Notes: generated by a model not told the origin, from the sequence alone. Positions 35,561-45,431 are shown, numbered from the stretch's first letter. The stretch is DNA of 64,000 bases from Panacagrimonas sp041603235 (GCA_041603235.1 JBFIES010000007.1:124001-188000); one strand, 5' to 3'. Program-made: numbers and translations.

Positions 35561-36178
35561 ATGGCGCGTGTTCCCATTGTTAGACCAGAAATCCTAGAAG
35601 ACCCTGTCATCAAAGAGATCTTCAGCTGGGTGACGCAGATGGAAGGCGAGGTCCCCAATCATTTTCTGGTCGAGTTGAATTTTCCCGAATTTCTGAAAGC
35701 CAAACTGGGCGCAACTCAGGTGCTGTGGCAGATGGGAGAACTCAGCATGCCCGAGATCCAGCACGTGGGCATTCTGGTATCCAAAGCCAATGGCTGCCCC
35801 TATTGCACGGCAGCCTTCTGCACCATTCTCAACTATGGGCTTGAGACCGCAGAGGCCTACGTCCAGAAGCTGGCAGACGAAGGACTGGGCGCAGTATCGG
35901 ACCAGCGCCTGAAGACCCTCCTGAGCTTTGCGCTGAAGGTCAACGGTGATGCTGCGTCGACAACGGATGCCGATGTACAGGCACTGCGAGACGCCGGACT
36001 GGGTGACAAGGGCATTGTGCAGCTGGTGCATCTGGTCAGTGATTTCGCCGCATACAACCGGCTTAATCTCGCCCTGGATACCGACTACGACTACCGGGAC
36101 ATGTGGCGCAAACTCGCGTTTGGCTGGTCTGAAAGTTCAGGTCAGGCGCCTGGTGACAATACGCGGGGCGTTCGCTGA
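35561..36178 (+). CDS. AhpD/carboxymuconolactone decarboxylase-like protein
   Basis: 205 residues from ATG 35561, which has AGGAG upstream. The redox motif C79-P-Y-C82 with a following C87 sits in the helical CMD fold (VSKANGCPYCTAAFC), as in AhpD-type alkylhydroperoxidases. Such proteins reduce peroxides or disulfides. The N-terminal residues 1-60 resemble the peroxidase-related subgroup. It starts divergently from the MEST-like hydrolase and is followed by a DUF1631 gene. Confidence 0.85.
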   Translation: MARVPIVRPEILEDPVIKEIFSWVTQMEGEVPNHFLVELNFPEFLKAKLGATQVLWQMGELSMPEIQHVGILVSKANGCPYCTAAFCTILNYGLETAEAYVQKLADEGLGAVSDQRLKTLLSFALKVNGDAASTTDADVQALRDAGLGDKGIVQLVHLVSDFAAYNRLNLALDTDYDYRDMWRKLAFGWSESSGQAPGDNTRGVR

Positions 36179-36322
36179 TTTCTTTCTGATCAGAGTCTTT
36201 CGCGGTCGGGCGTCGGACCGTTAGTCGGCTGATTGGATGCGGGCATCCCATCCGGTGCCAAGGAGCCTTGTTGTCGGCTCATGGGCCGATTTACGATGCT
36301 CCCGCACCGGAGGGGCACTGCC

Positions 36323-38212
36323 ATGGAACGCACTTATCGCATTGAGACAGACGCTTATGTGAGGAACGGCCTTCAATCCGAAGCTTCCGCTCGCGGGCTC
36401 GACGCCGACCCTTTGGCCGACCACGCCTTAGCGCTTTCGGGAAACATCCTGCGAAACATGCTGATTACCGCTGATGACGTGCTGTTCTCGATGGCCGAGA
36501 AAAGCCTGTCCAACGATCAGCAGCAAACCTACTTCTCGGCGATGCGCCTGCTTCGAAAGTCCGGCGCCGACATCGCGAGCGCGTTCGGCGCAAGCCTCTT
36601 CACTCCTGCACCGGAACCAAACAGTCCGGTAGAAAAAAGGCAGGAACTGAGCCTGCGTGAAGACGAGGATGTAGAGGTCGAAATATCCATCACCAACATC
36701 GTCAGCCGTGTCTCTGACGCAGCCGCGCAGGAAATCTGGGAGTTCGGACTACGGCTCGAAAACATGGCTGAGCGGGCGCTCGCGGTGCAGCTGGAAAATT
36801 TGCGTCCAGCTGAATTGGCAAACGCGTTTCGAGCTGCGCTCAGCCCACTGATACTGCCCATCGAAGTGCGTCTAATTCTGATGAAGCTCTTCGAAAGACA
36901 ACTGCTTGCCGAAGCCAATAGATTCTACAAAGGGCTTAATCGCGATCTCGAGCACGCAGGCCACCGCATCGGTGAGGCGAAGCACCCAGAGACAGCGGGT
37001 GAACCGCAGAAACAGCGTACGCCGGATTCTCAAGTCGAAAGCAGAACAGTGCATCAGAGCTACTCCCTGCCCGACTCAGTCCTGTCAGCGCTCAGCACAT
37101 CAAACGACCCGTGCGGCAATGACAAAACGCCCTCAACCGGCGGCTTGCAGAGACTCTCTCTGCTCAGTCAGTGGCTTGAAAACCTGCGCATCCGAGTTCC
37201 ACTAAAGCAAGCCGACGCCATGGATCGCCTGCTGGCCCCACTTGTCCGAATTGCCCTGAGCGATACCGGATTCTTTGCCGACGAAGAACACCCAGCGCAC
37301 GGCATCATCAATGAAATGCAACGCAAATCAGCTGATCCGGCTTCGGCGGCTGATCAGGTGAATGAAGCAGACCAGGCTCTTCGTGCTCTGGCAGAAAAAT
37401 CCCCGTCCATCGCTCCCGGTGACGTTGAAACACTGGATGCGCGAACCCTGAGCCAGTTCCTGACATCTCGCAAACCCAGGGCGGTCAATGCCGAATCGAG
37501 AATTGAGGAGGCCAGGGATTATGCGCATCAGAGAATCAAGGCCTCTGGAACGGGACTGGATTTGCCTGTGGGCATTTCTTCTTTCCTAAGCACGGTGTGG
37601 ATGCCGCTGGCGACCGCGGTGAAACTGCGCTTCGGTGACGAGTCTCGGGAATGGCGACAGGCCGAGGACATGCTGATTCGATTGTTCAAGGACTGTCGCT
37701 GGATCACGAGACCGGGCCAGATCGCGAGCGTGCTGAACGAGATTGCGACCAATATGGAATCCATCGGACTCCCGAAGAATCTCGTTGACCGCGCTCAGGT
37801 CGTGCTGAAGGCCGGTCTGTCTGCGGATAAGGGCACCAGCGCGAAACTCGACCTGCATTCACTCGGAATGCGCGTCGAATCCGAAGACCATGGAAGCGGT
37901 GAAAGACCCGACATTGACCAGAGCACCGCTGTCCTGATTTTCAAAGCAGTTGGAGACTGGCGAGAGAGCCTTCCAGTTGGCGCATGGTTTCGCGTATTTG
38001 ATCGCCCCCATGAGCGCACGGTCTGGATGAGCGCGGATGTTTTCTATCCGAAGGCCATGAAACTGCTGTTCACCGGCTTTGATACCAGCACGCGCCTGGA
38101 AGTTGCCAAACCCGATTTCGTTCGTGATCTCAAAGCCGGCCGGGCTGAGCCTGTCAGCCCGACTCCACAGCAAGCCGCTGCCATTGAGCGCCTATGCGCC
38201 ACCATCCACTGA
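36323..38212 (+). CDS. DUF1631-family protein
   Basis: 629 residues from ATG 36323, chosen for the ggagg at proper spacing. Helix-rich middle with LRPAELANAFRAALSPL and IEVRLILMKLFERQ, and a short C-terminal beta domain (WRESLPVGAWFRVF, WMSADVFYPKAMKLLFTGF) that looks PilZ-like; the classic c-di-GMP RxxxR motif is not evident. DUF1631 proteins are often misnamed thymidine phosphorylase; no such activity is supported. A low-complexity linker lies near residues 215-270. Function unknown, possibly in second-messenger signalling. Confidence 0.82.
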   Translation: MERTYRIETDAYVRNGLQSEASARGLDADPLADHALALSGNILRNMLITADDVLFSMAEKSLSNDQQQTYFSAMRLLRKSGADIASAFGASLFTPAPEPNSPVEKRQELSLREDEDVEVEISITNIVSRVSDAAAQEIWEFGLRLENMAERALAVQLENLRPAELANAFRAALSPLILPIEVRLILMKLFERQLLAEANRFYKGLNRDLEHAGHRIGEAKHPETAGEPQKQRTPDSQVESRTVHQSYSLPDSVLSALSTSNDPCGNDKTPSTGGLQRLSLLSQWLENLRIRVPLKQADAMDRLLAPLVRIALSDTGFFADEEHPAHGIINEMQRKSADPASAADQVNEADQALRALAEKSPSIAPGDVETLDARTLSQFLTSRKPRAVNAESRIEEARDYAHQRIKASGTGLDLPVGISSFLSTVWMPLATAVKLRFGDESREWRQAEDMLIRLFKDCRWITRPGQIASVLNEIATNMESIGLPKNLVDRAQVVLKAGLSADKGTSAKLDLHSLGMRVESEDHGSGERPDIDQSTAVLIFKAVGDWRESLPVGAWFRVFDRPHERTVWMSADVFYPKAMKLLFTGFDTSTRLEVAKPDFVRDLKAGRAEPVSPTPQQAAAIERLCATIH

Positions 38213-38273
38213 CTCCAACCGTTCACTGCCCTGTCGGTGAGAGACAGGCGTACGCAAAGGCGCCGGAGAAGAG

Positions 38274-39473
38274 CTACAAAGACAAATGATCCGCCACGAA
38301 GTCAGCATCCTTGTCGCCACGGCCGGACAGATTGATCAGGATGTGCTGATCGGCTGACATCCCCTTTGCTTCTTCCATGGCCCAAGCCACTGCATGCGCA
38401 CTTTCGAGCGCAGGAATGATGCCTTCCAGGCGCGACAAGGTCATAAACGCGTCCAGGCACTTCGCGTCGTCAATGGCTTCATAGCGCACACGCTTGATGT
38501 CTTTCAGGTAGCAGTGCTGCGGGCCTACGCCGGGATAGTCCAGGCCGGAAGCAATGGAATAGACCGGTAGCGGCACGCCATCATCGTCCTGCAGGTTGTA
38601 ACACTCGAAACCATGAATCGCACCCTTGCGCCCCAGGGTCAGCGTTGCAGCATGGTCCTGGGTATCCAGCCCACGCCCCGCCGGCTCGACACCAACCAGT
38701 TCGACATCCTGATCATCGAGAAAAGCCGTGAACATACCCATGGCATTGGAGCCGCCGCCAACACAAGCTGTCACGACGTGCGGCAGGCGGCCATTCTCGG
38801 CCTGAAACTGCTCGCGTGCCTCGCGGCCCACCACACTCTGGAAATCTCTCACCATCTTTGGAAACGGGTGCGGCCCCACCACCGATCCGATGGCGTAAAT
38901 TGAATTAACAGGATCCTTGAGGTACTCCTCGAAGGCACTGTCCACCGCATCTTTGAGGGTACGCGTACCGCGACCCACGGGCACCAGCTTGGCCCCCAGG
39001 ATTTTCATCTTGGTGACATTTGGGTGCTCCTTGGCGATATCGATCTCGCCCATGTGGATTTCGCATTCGATACCCAGCAATGCGCAAGCCGTGGCCAGCG
39101 CTACACCATGTTGCCCGGCTCCGGTTTCGGCCAGAACCCGCTTCTTGCCCATGTGCTTGGCCAGCAAGGCTTCACCCAGGCAATGATTGATCTTGTGAGC
39201 GCCAGTGTGGTTGAGATCTTCGCGTTTCAGCCATAGCTGAGCTCCGCCCTGCTGGCGGGTCAGACGACGCGCGTGAAAAATCGGGCTGGGCCGGCCGACG
39301 TAATGCTTGAACAACCAGCTGAGTTCGTTCTTGAAGGCATCAGTGTCACATACCGATTCGTAAGCGTCATTGATGTCGTCCATGACTGCCTTGAGTTCGG
39401 GCGGAATGATCTGTCCACCGTACTCCCCGAAATAGCCCTTCTCATCAGGCATGGATGCGAACTCAAAACTCAT
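38274..39473 (-). CDS. trpB: Tryptophan synthase beta subunit
   Basis: 399 residues. Joins indole and serine to make tryptophan using PLP. The PLP lysine is K94 in NHTGAHKINH; GGGSNAMGMF binds the phosphate. The start EKGYFGEYGGQ is typical. GGAGGAC precedes the ATG at 39473. In most proteobacteria trpB pairs with trpA; here no trpA, trpF or other trp gene is next to it. Upstream on the same strand, 77 bp away, is a hexose-6-phosphate mutarotase. It could serve as a salvage enzyme using free indole, or trpA may be elsewhere. Confidence 0.95.
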   Translation of the reverse strand: MSFEFASMPDEKGYFGEYGGQIIPPELKAVMDDINDAYESVCDTDAFKNELSWLFKHYVGRPSPIFHARRLTRQQGGAQLWLKREDLNHTGAHKINHCLGEALLAKHMGKKRVLAETGAGQHGVALATACALLGIECEIHMGEIDIAKEHPNVTKMKILGAKLVPVGRGTRTLKDAVDSAFEEYLKDPVNSIYAIGSVVGPHPFPKMVRDFQSVVGREAREQFQAENGRLPHVVTACVGGGSNAMGMFTAFLDDQDVELVGVEPAGRGLDTQDHAATLTLGRKGAIHGFECYNLQDDDGVPLPVYSIASGLDYPGVGPQHCYLKDIKRVRYEAIDDAKCLDAFMTLSRLEGIIPALESAHAVAWAMEEAKGMSADQHILINLSGRGDKDADFVADHLSL

Positions 39474-39550
39474 GGTTGTCCTCCAGCGATTGCATGACAT
39501 TGGTTTTCCGCGATTGTAGCCAAAGCGCGAACCGGACCGCCGTCAGAACA

Positions 39551-40405
39551 TCAGGCGACTACCAGCATCTGGCTTCCGTGCCACGACGCTCCCGGAGCAA
39601 GGCTCACGGGATGCTCTGCAATCGCCGCTTCCACGCAAAGCATGTGCTGCTCTGCATGCGCGTCCATGTCTGCCAGAGCCGCTGCCTTTTCGGAACCTGG
39701 ATTCCACACGACCGTGTCTTTGAACCCGCTCTGTCGTAGCGCCAATCGACGCTTCACGTCCTCGAGCTTGAGCACGTCCGGGGCGCCGACATAGATGCGA
39801 TCACATTCCGGACCAAAACTTAGAGCGCCTTCTTCCTGGAGGGATTCAGCCATCTGTGCAGTGGCATCCAGATAGCGACATCCGCCCAGGCCTGAAAGCC
39901 GGGTGGAAGCGATATCGTCAACCTGCAGATAGGTATGCAGCGCCAGCGTGAACGAGGCGTCCTGATCACCTGAATTCAAGACTGACAGAATCACTTCCAG
40001 CGATTGATCGGTGAGCTTGGCTTCCAGAGTGAGGCGGAAAGGATTCGGCCATATTTCGCGTGTCTGCGCATCGTCTGTCAGTTCAAGGCGCGCCTGATCG
40101 GCTTCGCAATCCGCCCAGCGCCAGTTCCGTGTCCGCGCAAAGCCATGCTTTGGCAACTTACCCAATGTGCCGAACTGCGGGAAGATCACCGGAATGCCCC
40201 CGCGGATGGATGCGCCCGGCCTTGAGCCTGTTTTCCGACTCAGGAACAAGCGGTCCTCGGCTTCGCCCGCCGGACGCCATGAAAGTACATGAGCTCCGTT
40301 GGCGCAGATCCAGGCTTCACTGCCGGCTGGCGTGCTGATCCGGCGGACATCCGCAGACTCCGCGGTATCGAACGGCTTGGGGGGGATTTGATGAAGATTG
40401 ACCAT
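39551..40405 (-). CDS. D-hexose-6-phosphate mutarotase (aldose-1-epimerase fold)
   Basis: 284 residues. Interconverts the anomers of glucose-6-phosphate. YeaD-family features are present: RGGIPVIFPQFG and KHGFARTRNWRW (phosphate and sugar binding, first His), LALHTYLQVDD (second His), and VVWNPGSEKAAALADM. The ATG at 40405 gives the family start. It is followed by trpB on the same strand; the functional link is unclear. Confidence 0.9.
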   Translation of the reverse strand: MVNLHQIPPKPFDTAESADVRRISTPAGSEAWICANGAHVLSWRPAGEAEDRLFLSRKTGSRPGASIRGGIPVIFPQFGTLGKLPKHGFARTRNWRWADCEADQARLELTDDAQTREIWPNPFRLTLEAKLTDQSLEVILSVLNSGDQDASFTLALHTYLQVDDIASTRLSGLGGCRYLDATAQMAESLQEEGALSFGPECDRIYVGAPDVLKLEDVKRRLALRQSGFKDTVVWNPGSEKAAALADMDAHAEQHMLCVEAAIAEHPVSLAPGASWHGSQMLVVA

Positions 40406-40574
40406 AACCGAGACTATAAATTGATTTGCTGAATCCACGCGGATTGAAACTTGCCAAAGACATACCCCGGAATGGGGATGGATCACCGGCGGATCGTCCA
40501 TGTATGGTCACTTGCGAAAGCCGAAGCCTGCCTGGTGCGCTAATTTCAGACCGAAGCTTCAACTGGAGAAGGAC

Positions 40575-41072
40575 ATGATTCGCCCACAACACATCGCCCT
40601 TACGGCTTTCCTGCTCCTATTGCATGGTCAAGCCTCTGCTCAGCGCTTCTATGACGCTCCTACGACGATGGCCAATCTGGTCTCCGATGCCGGCTTCAAG
40701 CATTGCAAGAAACTGGTAAAGAATTTCTACAAGAAAACCACTATCGGCAATGTGTACGCCACGCTTCACACCAACAGCGAAGTCAAGAAAGATACGCTGC
40801 AGTTGTCAGCAATCTGGGGCGAGAAGAATGACAACGTCATCACCGAGCTGACTCTGCGTCAGCTGGGCAGACGCTGTGTTGCTTCATTTGAGCTGATGTT
40901 CAACGCAGAAGCCTCATGCCCGGAGATGATGAGCAAGGAGCCTGCCTACACGCAGCTCTACGATCATGTCGGCATCATTCACGCAGAGTTGAAGAACGGC
41001 TCGCGAAAGTATCTCTATCCGACAGGCGAGAACAGCTGCATGGTGATCTACCGCCACAATGCGGTTGACTAA
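40575..41072 (+). CDS. Small secreted protein of unknown function
   Basis: 165 residues with a clear Sec signal peptide (FLLLLHGQASAQ, cleavage near residue 24). The mature part is basic with four cysteines (C44, and others in GRRCVAS, ASCPEM, NSCMV), possibly two disulfides. ggagaagg precedes the ATG at 40575. No family is recognised. It converges with a lipoprotein gene. Confidence 0.72.
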   Translation: MIRPQHIALTAFLLLLHGQASAQRFYDAPTTMANLVSDAGFKHCKKLVKNFYKKTTIGNVYATLHTNSEVKKDTLQLSAIWGEKNDNVITELTLRQLGRRCVASFELMFNAEASCPEMMSKEPAYTQLYDHVGIIHAELKNGSRKYLYPTGENSCMVIYRHNAVD

Positions 41073-41094
41073 GCAGCGCGCCAAACCGCCTCTG

Positions 41095-41751
41095 TCAGAG
41101 CACTTGCTCGGGCGTGGCTTGCTGTGAACTGTATGCCCCACTTCTGTCTCTGCGGCTGACAAACCGGAAACTACGCTCGATAACGCCGAAGTCCTCTAGA
41201 TAGCTGGCGAATGTTTCCCGCTGCCCTCTGAACGTGAGGATGAACTCCTTGCCGTCAAAGATGGTGGCGATGGAGTGGCTCTGCATGGCCGAGGCGACGC
41301 CACCGTCGATCAAGGCGAATTCCGTATCGAAACAGATGGCGTGTTGCAGCCCCAGATACTGCCCTCGAATCCGCGTCACGATGGCATCTGGCGGAATTCC
41401 GAAGTGCGCGCGATCGCCGGAATAATCCAGCTGCCGGTAGACGTAGTGGGCGTATCGCTTTGAGGAGATACCGTCGAGAGACCTACTCGGAGCCGTCATG
41501 AAGACACCGAATTCCTGCCCTTCCGGACCCTGCAAGCGCAGCACCGTCCCCGAGTCTCCAGTGGCGATAATCTTCCAGGATGCGGGATAACGGATGGAAA
41601 AGCCGCCGGACTCGCTGACGTACTCTGGGTACACCGGCCATCGACGCTGGTCCGCCTTCTCACAGGCAAGCCCTGCGACCAGCAACAATAGAACGAGCGC
41701 TGTTCGCCGGATGCGCTTCACAATTGCCGACCTGTTCTCGTTCAGGCTCAT
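41095..41751 (-). CDS. Putative lipoprotein
   Basis: 218 residues. Lipobox LVAGLAC with the lipidated Cys near residue 30. The mature part begins with GFSIRYPASWKI, a strand pattern common to PsbP/Mog1-like and DcrB-like folds, so a Mog1/PsbP-like domain is possible. No catalytic motif. It lies alone between two plus-strand genes. Confidence 0.72.
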   Translation of the reverse strand: MSLNENRSAIVKRIRRTALVLLLLVAGLACEKADQRRWPVYPEYVSESGGFSIRYPASWKIIATGDSGTVLRLQGPEGQEFGVFMTAPSRSLDGISSKRYAHYVYRQLDYSGDRAHFGIPPDAIVTRIRGQYLGLQHAICFDTEFALIDGGVASAMQSHSIATIFDGKEFILTFRGQRETFASYLEDFGVIERSFRFVSRRDRSGAYSSQQATPEQVL

Positions 41752-42000
41752 CTTGCGGACACTCTAGCCTGTCGCGACTAGCGACAAAAGTGCGTAATTA
41801 TTCGCCGCACTGCCTCGATTTCACGTTTCTACGGGCAGCACCAGACCTGCAATGAGTTCTCATTCTGTAAGCTGCGAGACCTGTTGCCAGCACGAAGTCT
41901 TGTTCACGACGCGCGATGGCCAACACGCCAGTCTTCTGACTTTGCCGATCCGGTAGGCCAAATTCATCATCCGGAGTGCAGCCCGGATCACGTTTAACCC

Positions 42001-42900
42001 ATGAATTCACCTCAATCTCTCCGCGGCATCTTGTTGTTTGTCACGGGACTTTTCTTCTTCGCCAGCCTGGACACCACGCTCAAGGTGCTGTCCGCCGAAT
42101 ACCCAGTGCCCATGGTCGCGGCGCTGCGCTACTTTGTGAACGTATTGCTGATGGTGGCCCTCCTGGGCCCCAGTCGAGGCCGCCAGATGCTGCAGACCAA
42201 GCGCACAGGCTGGGTTCTGGTCCGCGGACTGACCCTGGCCGGCGCTACGCTGTTCATGGTCCTGGCCCTGCAGAGAATGCCCGTGGCCGAGGCCACTTCC
42301 ATCGTTTTCCTGTCCCCTCTGGTGGTGGTACTGATAGCTGGTCGTACGCTGGGCGAGAAAGTCGGCATGCCCGACTGGATTGCGGCATTCATCGGCTTTC
42401 TCGGCATTCTTCTCATTGCGCGTCCTAGCGCCGACCTGGACCTGCTCGGCGTGGCCTACGCCTGCGGCGCCATTGTCGTGCTGACCGGGTACCAGCTCCT
42501 CTCGCGAATTCTGTCGGCAAGTGAGCACACCCTGGCACTGCTGTTCTACGGTGCTGTGACCGGCTCCGTGGTCTTCGGGATGCTGCTGCCATGGTTCTGG
42601 AAAGGTGGCATTCCGCCGGCGGAGCATTTGCTGCTGTTTCTGCTCGCCGGCAGCGTTGCCACCCTGGGACACTTCCTCTTTACTGCTGCCTACAAGTCAA
42701 CTGAGGCTTCGGCCCTCGCACCACTGATGTACGTGCAGCTGGTGTGGGCCGGCCTTCTGGGATGGCTCGTCTTTGATCACGTACCCGACCACTTGAGCAT
42801 GGTGGGCATGGCATTGGTTGCGCTCGCAGGGGTGTCTGTAGGCGTGCGATCTCACCGGTCCAGAAAAGAAGCAGAGGCCATGCTCGACACCGAGCCCTGA
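42001..42900 (+). CDS. DMT-superfamily transporter, EamA domains
   Basis: 299 residues with ten hydrophobic segments forming two EamA repeats (first with VAALRYFVNVLLMVALL and VAEATSIVFLSPLVVVLIA; second with SVATLGHFLFTAAYKSTEASALAPLMYVQLVWAG). It exports or exchanges a small metabolite across the inner membrane; the substrate is unknown. No strong ribosome-binding site precedes the ATG. Confidence 0.9.
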   Translation: MNSPQSLRGILLFVTGLFFFASLDTTLKVLSAEYPVPMVAALRYFVNVLLMVALLGPSRGRQMLQTKRTGWVLVRGLTLAGATLFMVLALQRMPVAEATSIVFLSPLVVVLIAGRTLGEKVGMPDWIAAFIGFLGILLIARPSADLDLLGVAYACGAIVVLTGYQLLSRILSASEHTLALLFYGAVTGSVVFGMLLPWFWKGGIPPAEHLLLFLLAGSVATLGHFLFTAAYKSTEASALAPLMYVQLVWAGLLGWLVFDHVPDHLSMVGMALVALAGVSVGVRSHRSRKEAEAMLDTEP

Positions 42901-42909
42901 GCATTGGCA

Positions 42910-43122
42910 TCAACGCAATGGCGAGGTACGCGCGGGGGGATCGGAAGAAGGAAAACTGTCATCCAGAGCCTCATCCAAGTCTGACTTGATGGATGCATTT
43001 TTCTTGTCCTTGTCCCCGCTCTTGCGTTCGAGCTCCGCATTGTTCTGGAGCCGCTTGTCGAGTGAATCCTTTTTCGCCTCTGGTCCGCGATCTTCGCGTT
43101 CTGTATTTTTTCTCTTGCTCAT
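42910..43122 (-). CDS. Small charged protein with DEALDDSFPSSDPPA tail
   Basis: 70 residues from ATG 43122 (gagaggtgac upstream). Highly charged first 50 residues and a conserved C-terminal motif DEALDDSFPSSDPPA, which recurs in small uncharacterised bacterial proteins. Likely disordered and cytoplasmic. It converges with the EamA transporter. Confidence 0.75.
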   Translation of the reverse strand: MSKRKNTEREDRGPEAKKDSLDKRLQNNAELERKSGDKDKKNASIKSDLDEALDDSFPSSDPPARTSPLR

Positions 43123-43419
43123 GCTTGTCACCTCTCTGGGATTGAATGTGAGCTTCATTTATCTCAGATCGTGGTGAATCCACTGAAAGCCCGTTTGGGC
43201 TATCAAACTGATCCATCCGATCACGACTGCTGTGACTACAGCCTGCCGGATCGACGATGAACAGGGCATAACAAGGCAAGTCGCTGACGGTGTTCCCTCC
43301 AATTTTCACTTCCAATTCGTGATCTGGAACAAGCTACAGCCGATATTCCTGAACGAGCTGGCCTGTCACCGACATGGCTTTGCTTAGAATGCAGGCGGAC
43401 CATCACACGAGATCACCGC

Positions 43420-44589
43420 ATGCACGACGAAGACGCCTCGCGTTTCGCCTTACTCGTGAACTCTCCCATCCGGACACCGGCCAGAGAGCAGGCCTTGCGA
43501 GATTGGCAGTCCTACAAACTCGGCCGTCAGGCCGCCTTTATTGAGCAGCAGAAGAAGAACGCGCTCGAGCATTCTTTGGGTTGGACCAAGGGTGACTACA
43601 TCAAGTCGGTTACCGCACCAGCGATCGACCTCAGCAACAGTGAATTCGCCGACGTGTGCATTGGCTTCGCGGATTTGCGGGGCGTGTGCTTCGATGGTGC
43701 CCGCTTTTTGTTGAACCAGCTGCCATGGCGATCGCTCAAGGGCTCCAATCTTCATTACGCCAGTTTGCGCCACATGGATTTGTCCGAGTGTCGACTCATG
43801 GAATGCGACTTGCGACATGCCGACTTGTCTGGCTGCAATTTGCAGAATGCAGACTTGAGCGATGCCAATCTTGGTGGCGCAATACTCAGCGGCTGCGACC
43901 TGCGTGGCGCCAACCTGAGCCGGGCCAATCTCGTGGGCACTGAACTGGACAACGCAATCCTGGATGGTGCCCGCGTCTACGGCGTCTCGGCCTGGGATCT
44001 CAGAGGCGAACCCGCTTCATCTCGCAATCTGATTCTGACCGAACCGGGTTCGCCCGGCATCACAACCGATGACATCCAGATTGCGCAGTTCGTCTACCTG
44101 CTGATGGACAACCCACGCATTCGCAACGTGCTGGACACGGTGACCCGCAAGGTTGTTCTGATTCTGGGTCGCTTTACGCCAGAACGAAAAGATATGCTGG
44201 ACCAACTTCGAGACGCACTGCGAACGAAGAATCTGGTGCCGATCCTGTTCGACTTTGACAAGGGCGCTGATCGAGACGTCACAGAGACTGTCACCCTGCT
44301 CGCCCGTATGGCTCGATTTGTCATCGCTGACCTCACCGACCCTGCCAGCATTCCACAGGAACTGCACGCCATCGCTCCGCATCTGTCTGTCCCAATCAGC
44401 CTGATTATTCAGCAGGGCCAATCGCCGTACAGCATGGTGAGGGATCTGGCGAAGTATCACTGGGTGCTCAAACCCTATCGCTATGAGAGTGCGCAATCCT
44501 TGCTGGTGGCGCTGGACGAGCAAGTCATTGCACCGGCCGAAGCCAAACGCACAGAACTGGCGCAAAGCCAGCCGGGAGCCGACTGGTAG
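43420..44589 (+). CDS. Pentapeptide-repeat protein with TIR-like C-terminal domain
   Basis: 389 residues. Residues about 68-195 are pentapeptide repeats (A/C-D/N-L-S/R-x), e.g. CDLRHADLSGCNLQNADLSD, forming a right-handed beta-helix. Residues about 215-340 form an alpha/beta domain (RKVVLILGRFTPERKDML, PILFDFDKGADRDVTETV, ARFVIADLTDPASIPQEL) that looks like a TIR/nucleotide-sensor fold. TIR domains may cleave NAD or signal through protein contact; the catalytic Glu cannot be assigned with confidence. There is no signal peptide. Function is unknown; a defence or stress-signalling role is possible. Confidence 0.8.
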   Translation: MHDEDASRFALLVNSPIRTPAREQALRDWQSYKLGRQAAFIEQQKKNALEHSLGWTKGDYIKSVTAPAIDLSNSEFADVCIGFADLRGVCFDGARFLLNQLPWRSLKGSNLHYASLRHMDLSECRLMECDLRHADLSGCNLQNADLSDANLGGAILSGCDLRGANLSRANLVGTELDNAILDGARVYGVSAWDLRGEPASSRNLILTEPGSPGITTDDIQIAQFVYLLMDNPRIRNVLDTVTRKVVLILGRFTPERKDMLDQLRDALRTKNLVPILFDFDKGADRDVTETVTLLARMARFVIADLTDPASIPQELHAIAPHLSVPISLIIQQGQSPYSMVRDLAKYHWVLKPYRYESAQSLLVALDEQVIAPAEAKRTELAQSQPGADW

Positions 44590-44620
44590 CCGCTGATCAG
44601 GTCCGCACCCCGGCTTATCA

Positions 44621-45241
44621 TCAAGCCAGAAGCTGGTCCGTTCGAGACTTCCATTGAATCAAGGCCTCACACTCAGCGGGCGGCGTAACCTTGACCCAGG
44701 CAGCAAAATTCACCACCACATGCGCGTCAATATCGGCCTGACTCAATCCCGAGCCCACCAGAAACTGGCGACCGCGCAGATGGGCATCGAGCGTTTGCAT
44801 GAAGATTCGAAGCCGGGCAAGTCCCCGCGCTGCCAACTCAGGGATCTGCGGCACGTTGTCCGGCCCCGGCATTGCACGATCCTTCATGTTGGGGCTGCCA
44901 TTTCGCAAGGCTTCGGCGGCTGCTAGAAAGCCCTCCACAAAGATGCGATGCATCCAGTTCACGATGTGCGCGCGTTCGAGACTGTTCGCACCAAAGACAG
45001 GTTTGTCTGGAAACTGATCTTCGAGATACTGGCAAATGGCAATGACCTCACTCAGACAACTGCCATCATCGGCAATCAATGCGGGGACCGTGCACCGCGG
45101 ATTAATGCTGCGAAAAGGTTCGCGCATCTGATCTCCCGCCCGGATATTGACAACCTCCACATCCAGCTCAACTTGCTTGTACTTCAGCATGAGTTCTACC
45201 CGCATCGGGCTCGGCGCCCCGGGAAATGTATAGAGCTTCAT
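44621..45241 (-). CDS. Glutathione S-transferase
   Basis: 206 residues. N-terminal thioredoxin-like domain (MKLYTFPGAPSPMRVELML) with the cis-proline motif CTVPALI and LSEVIAICQYLED binding glutathione, then a helical C-terminal domain. It conjugates or reduces electrophiles with glutathione. ATG 45241 has ggag upstream; a longer frame to 45313 is unlikely. It converges with the pentapeptide-repeat gene. Confidence 0.9.
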   Translation of the reverse strand: MKLYTFPGAPSPMRVELMLKYKQVELDVEVVNIRAGDQMREPFRSINPRCTVPALIADDGSCLSEVIAICQYLEDQFPDKPVFGANSLERAHIVNWMHRIFVEGFLAAAEALRNGSPNMKDRAMPGPDNVPQIPELAARGLARLRIFMQTLDAHLRGRQFLVGSGLSQADIDAHVVVNFAAWVKVTPPAECEALIQWKSRTDQLLA

Positions 45242-45330
45242 GTTTGAATTTCTCCGTTGGAAAGAAAGGCACGCGATGCTGAACAACCGACAATACCGGA
45301 CATTGCTCTGCAACGCCGCCCTGCCCCATC

Positions 45331-45360
45331 AAAAAAAGGCGGAGCCCGAAGACTCCGCCT
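45331..45360 (-). terminator. Rho-independent terminator
   Basis: On the minus strand, aggcggag / ctccgcct stem with an 8-base loop followed by a run of seven T. It terminates the secreted-protein gene ending at 45432. Confidence 0.85.
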
Positions 45361-45431
45361 CAATTTGCAGCCAGGAACCAGATCCAGGCCAGCGGAAATA
45401 CCGCTTATTTGCCTAGCTCTGACGCAGAAAA

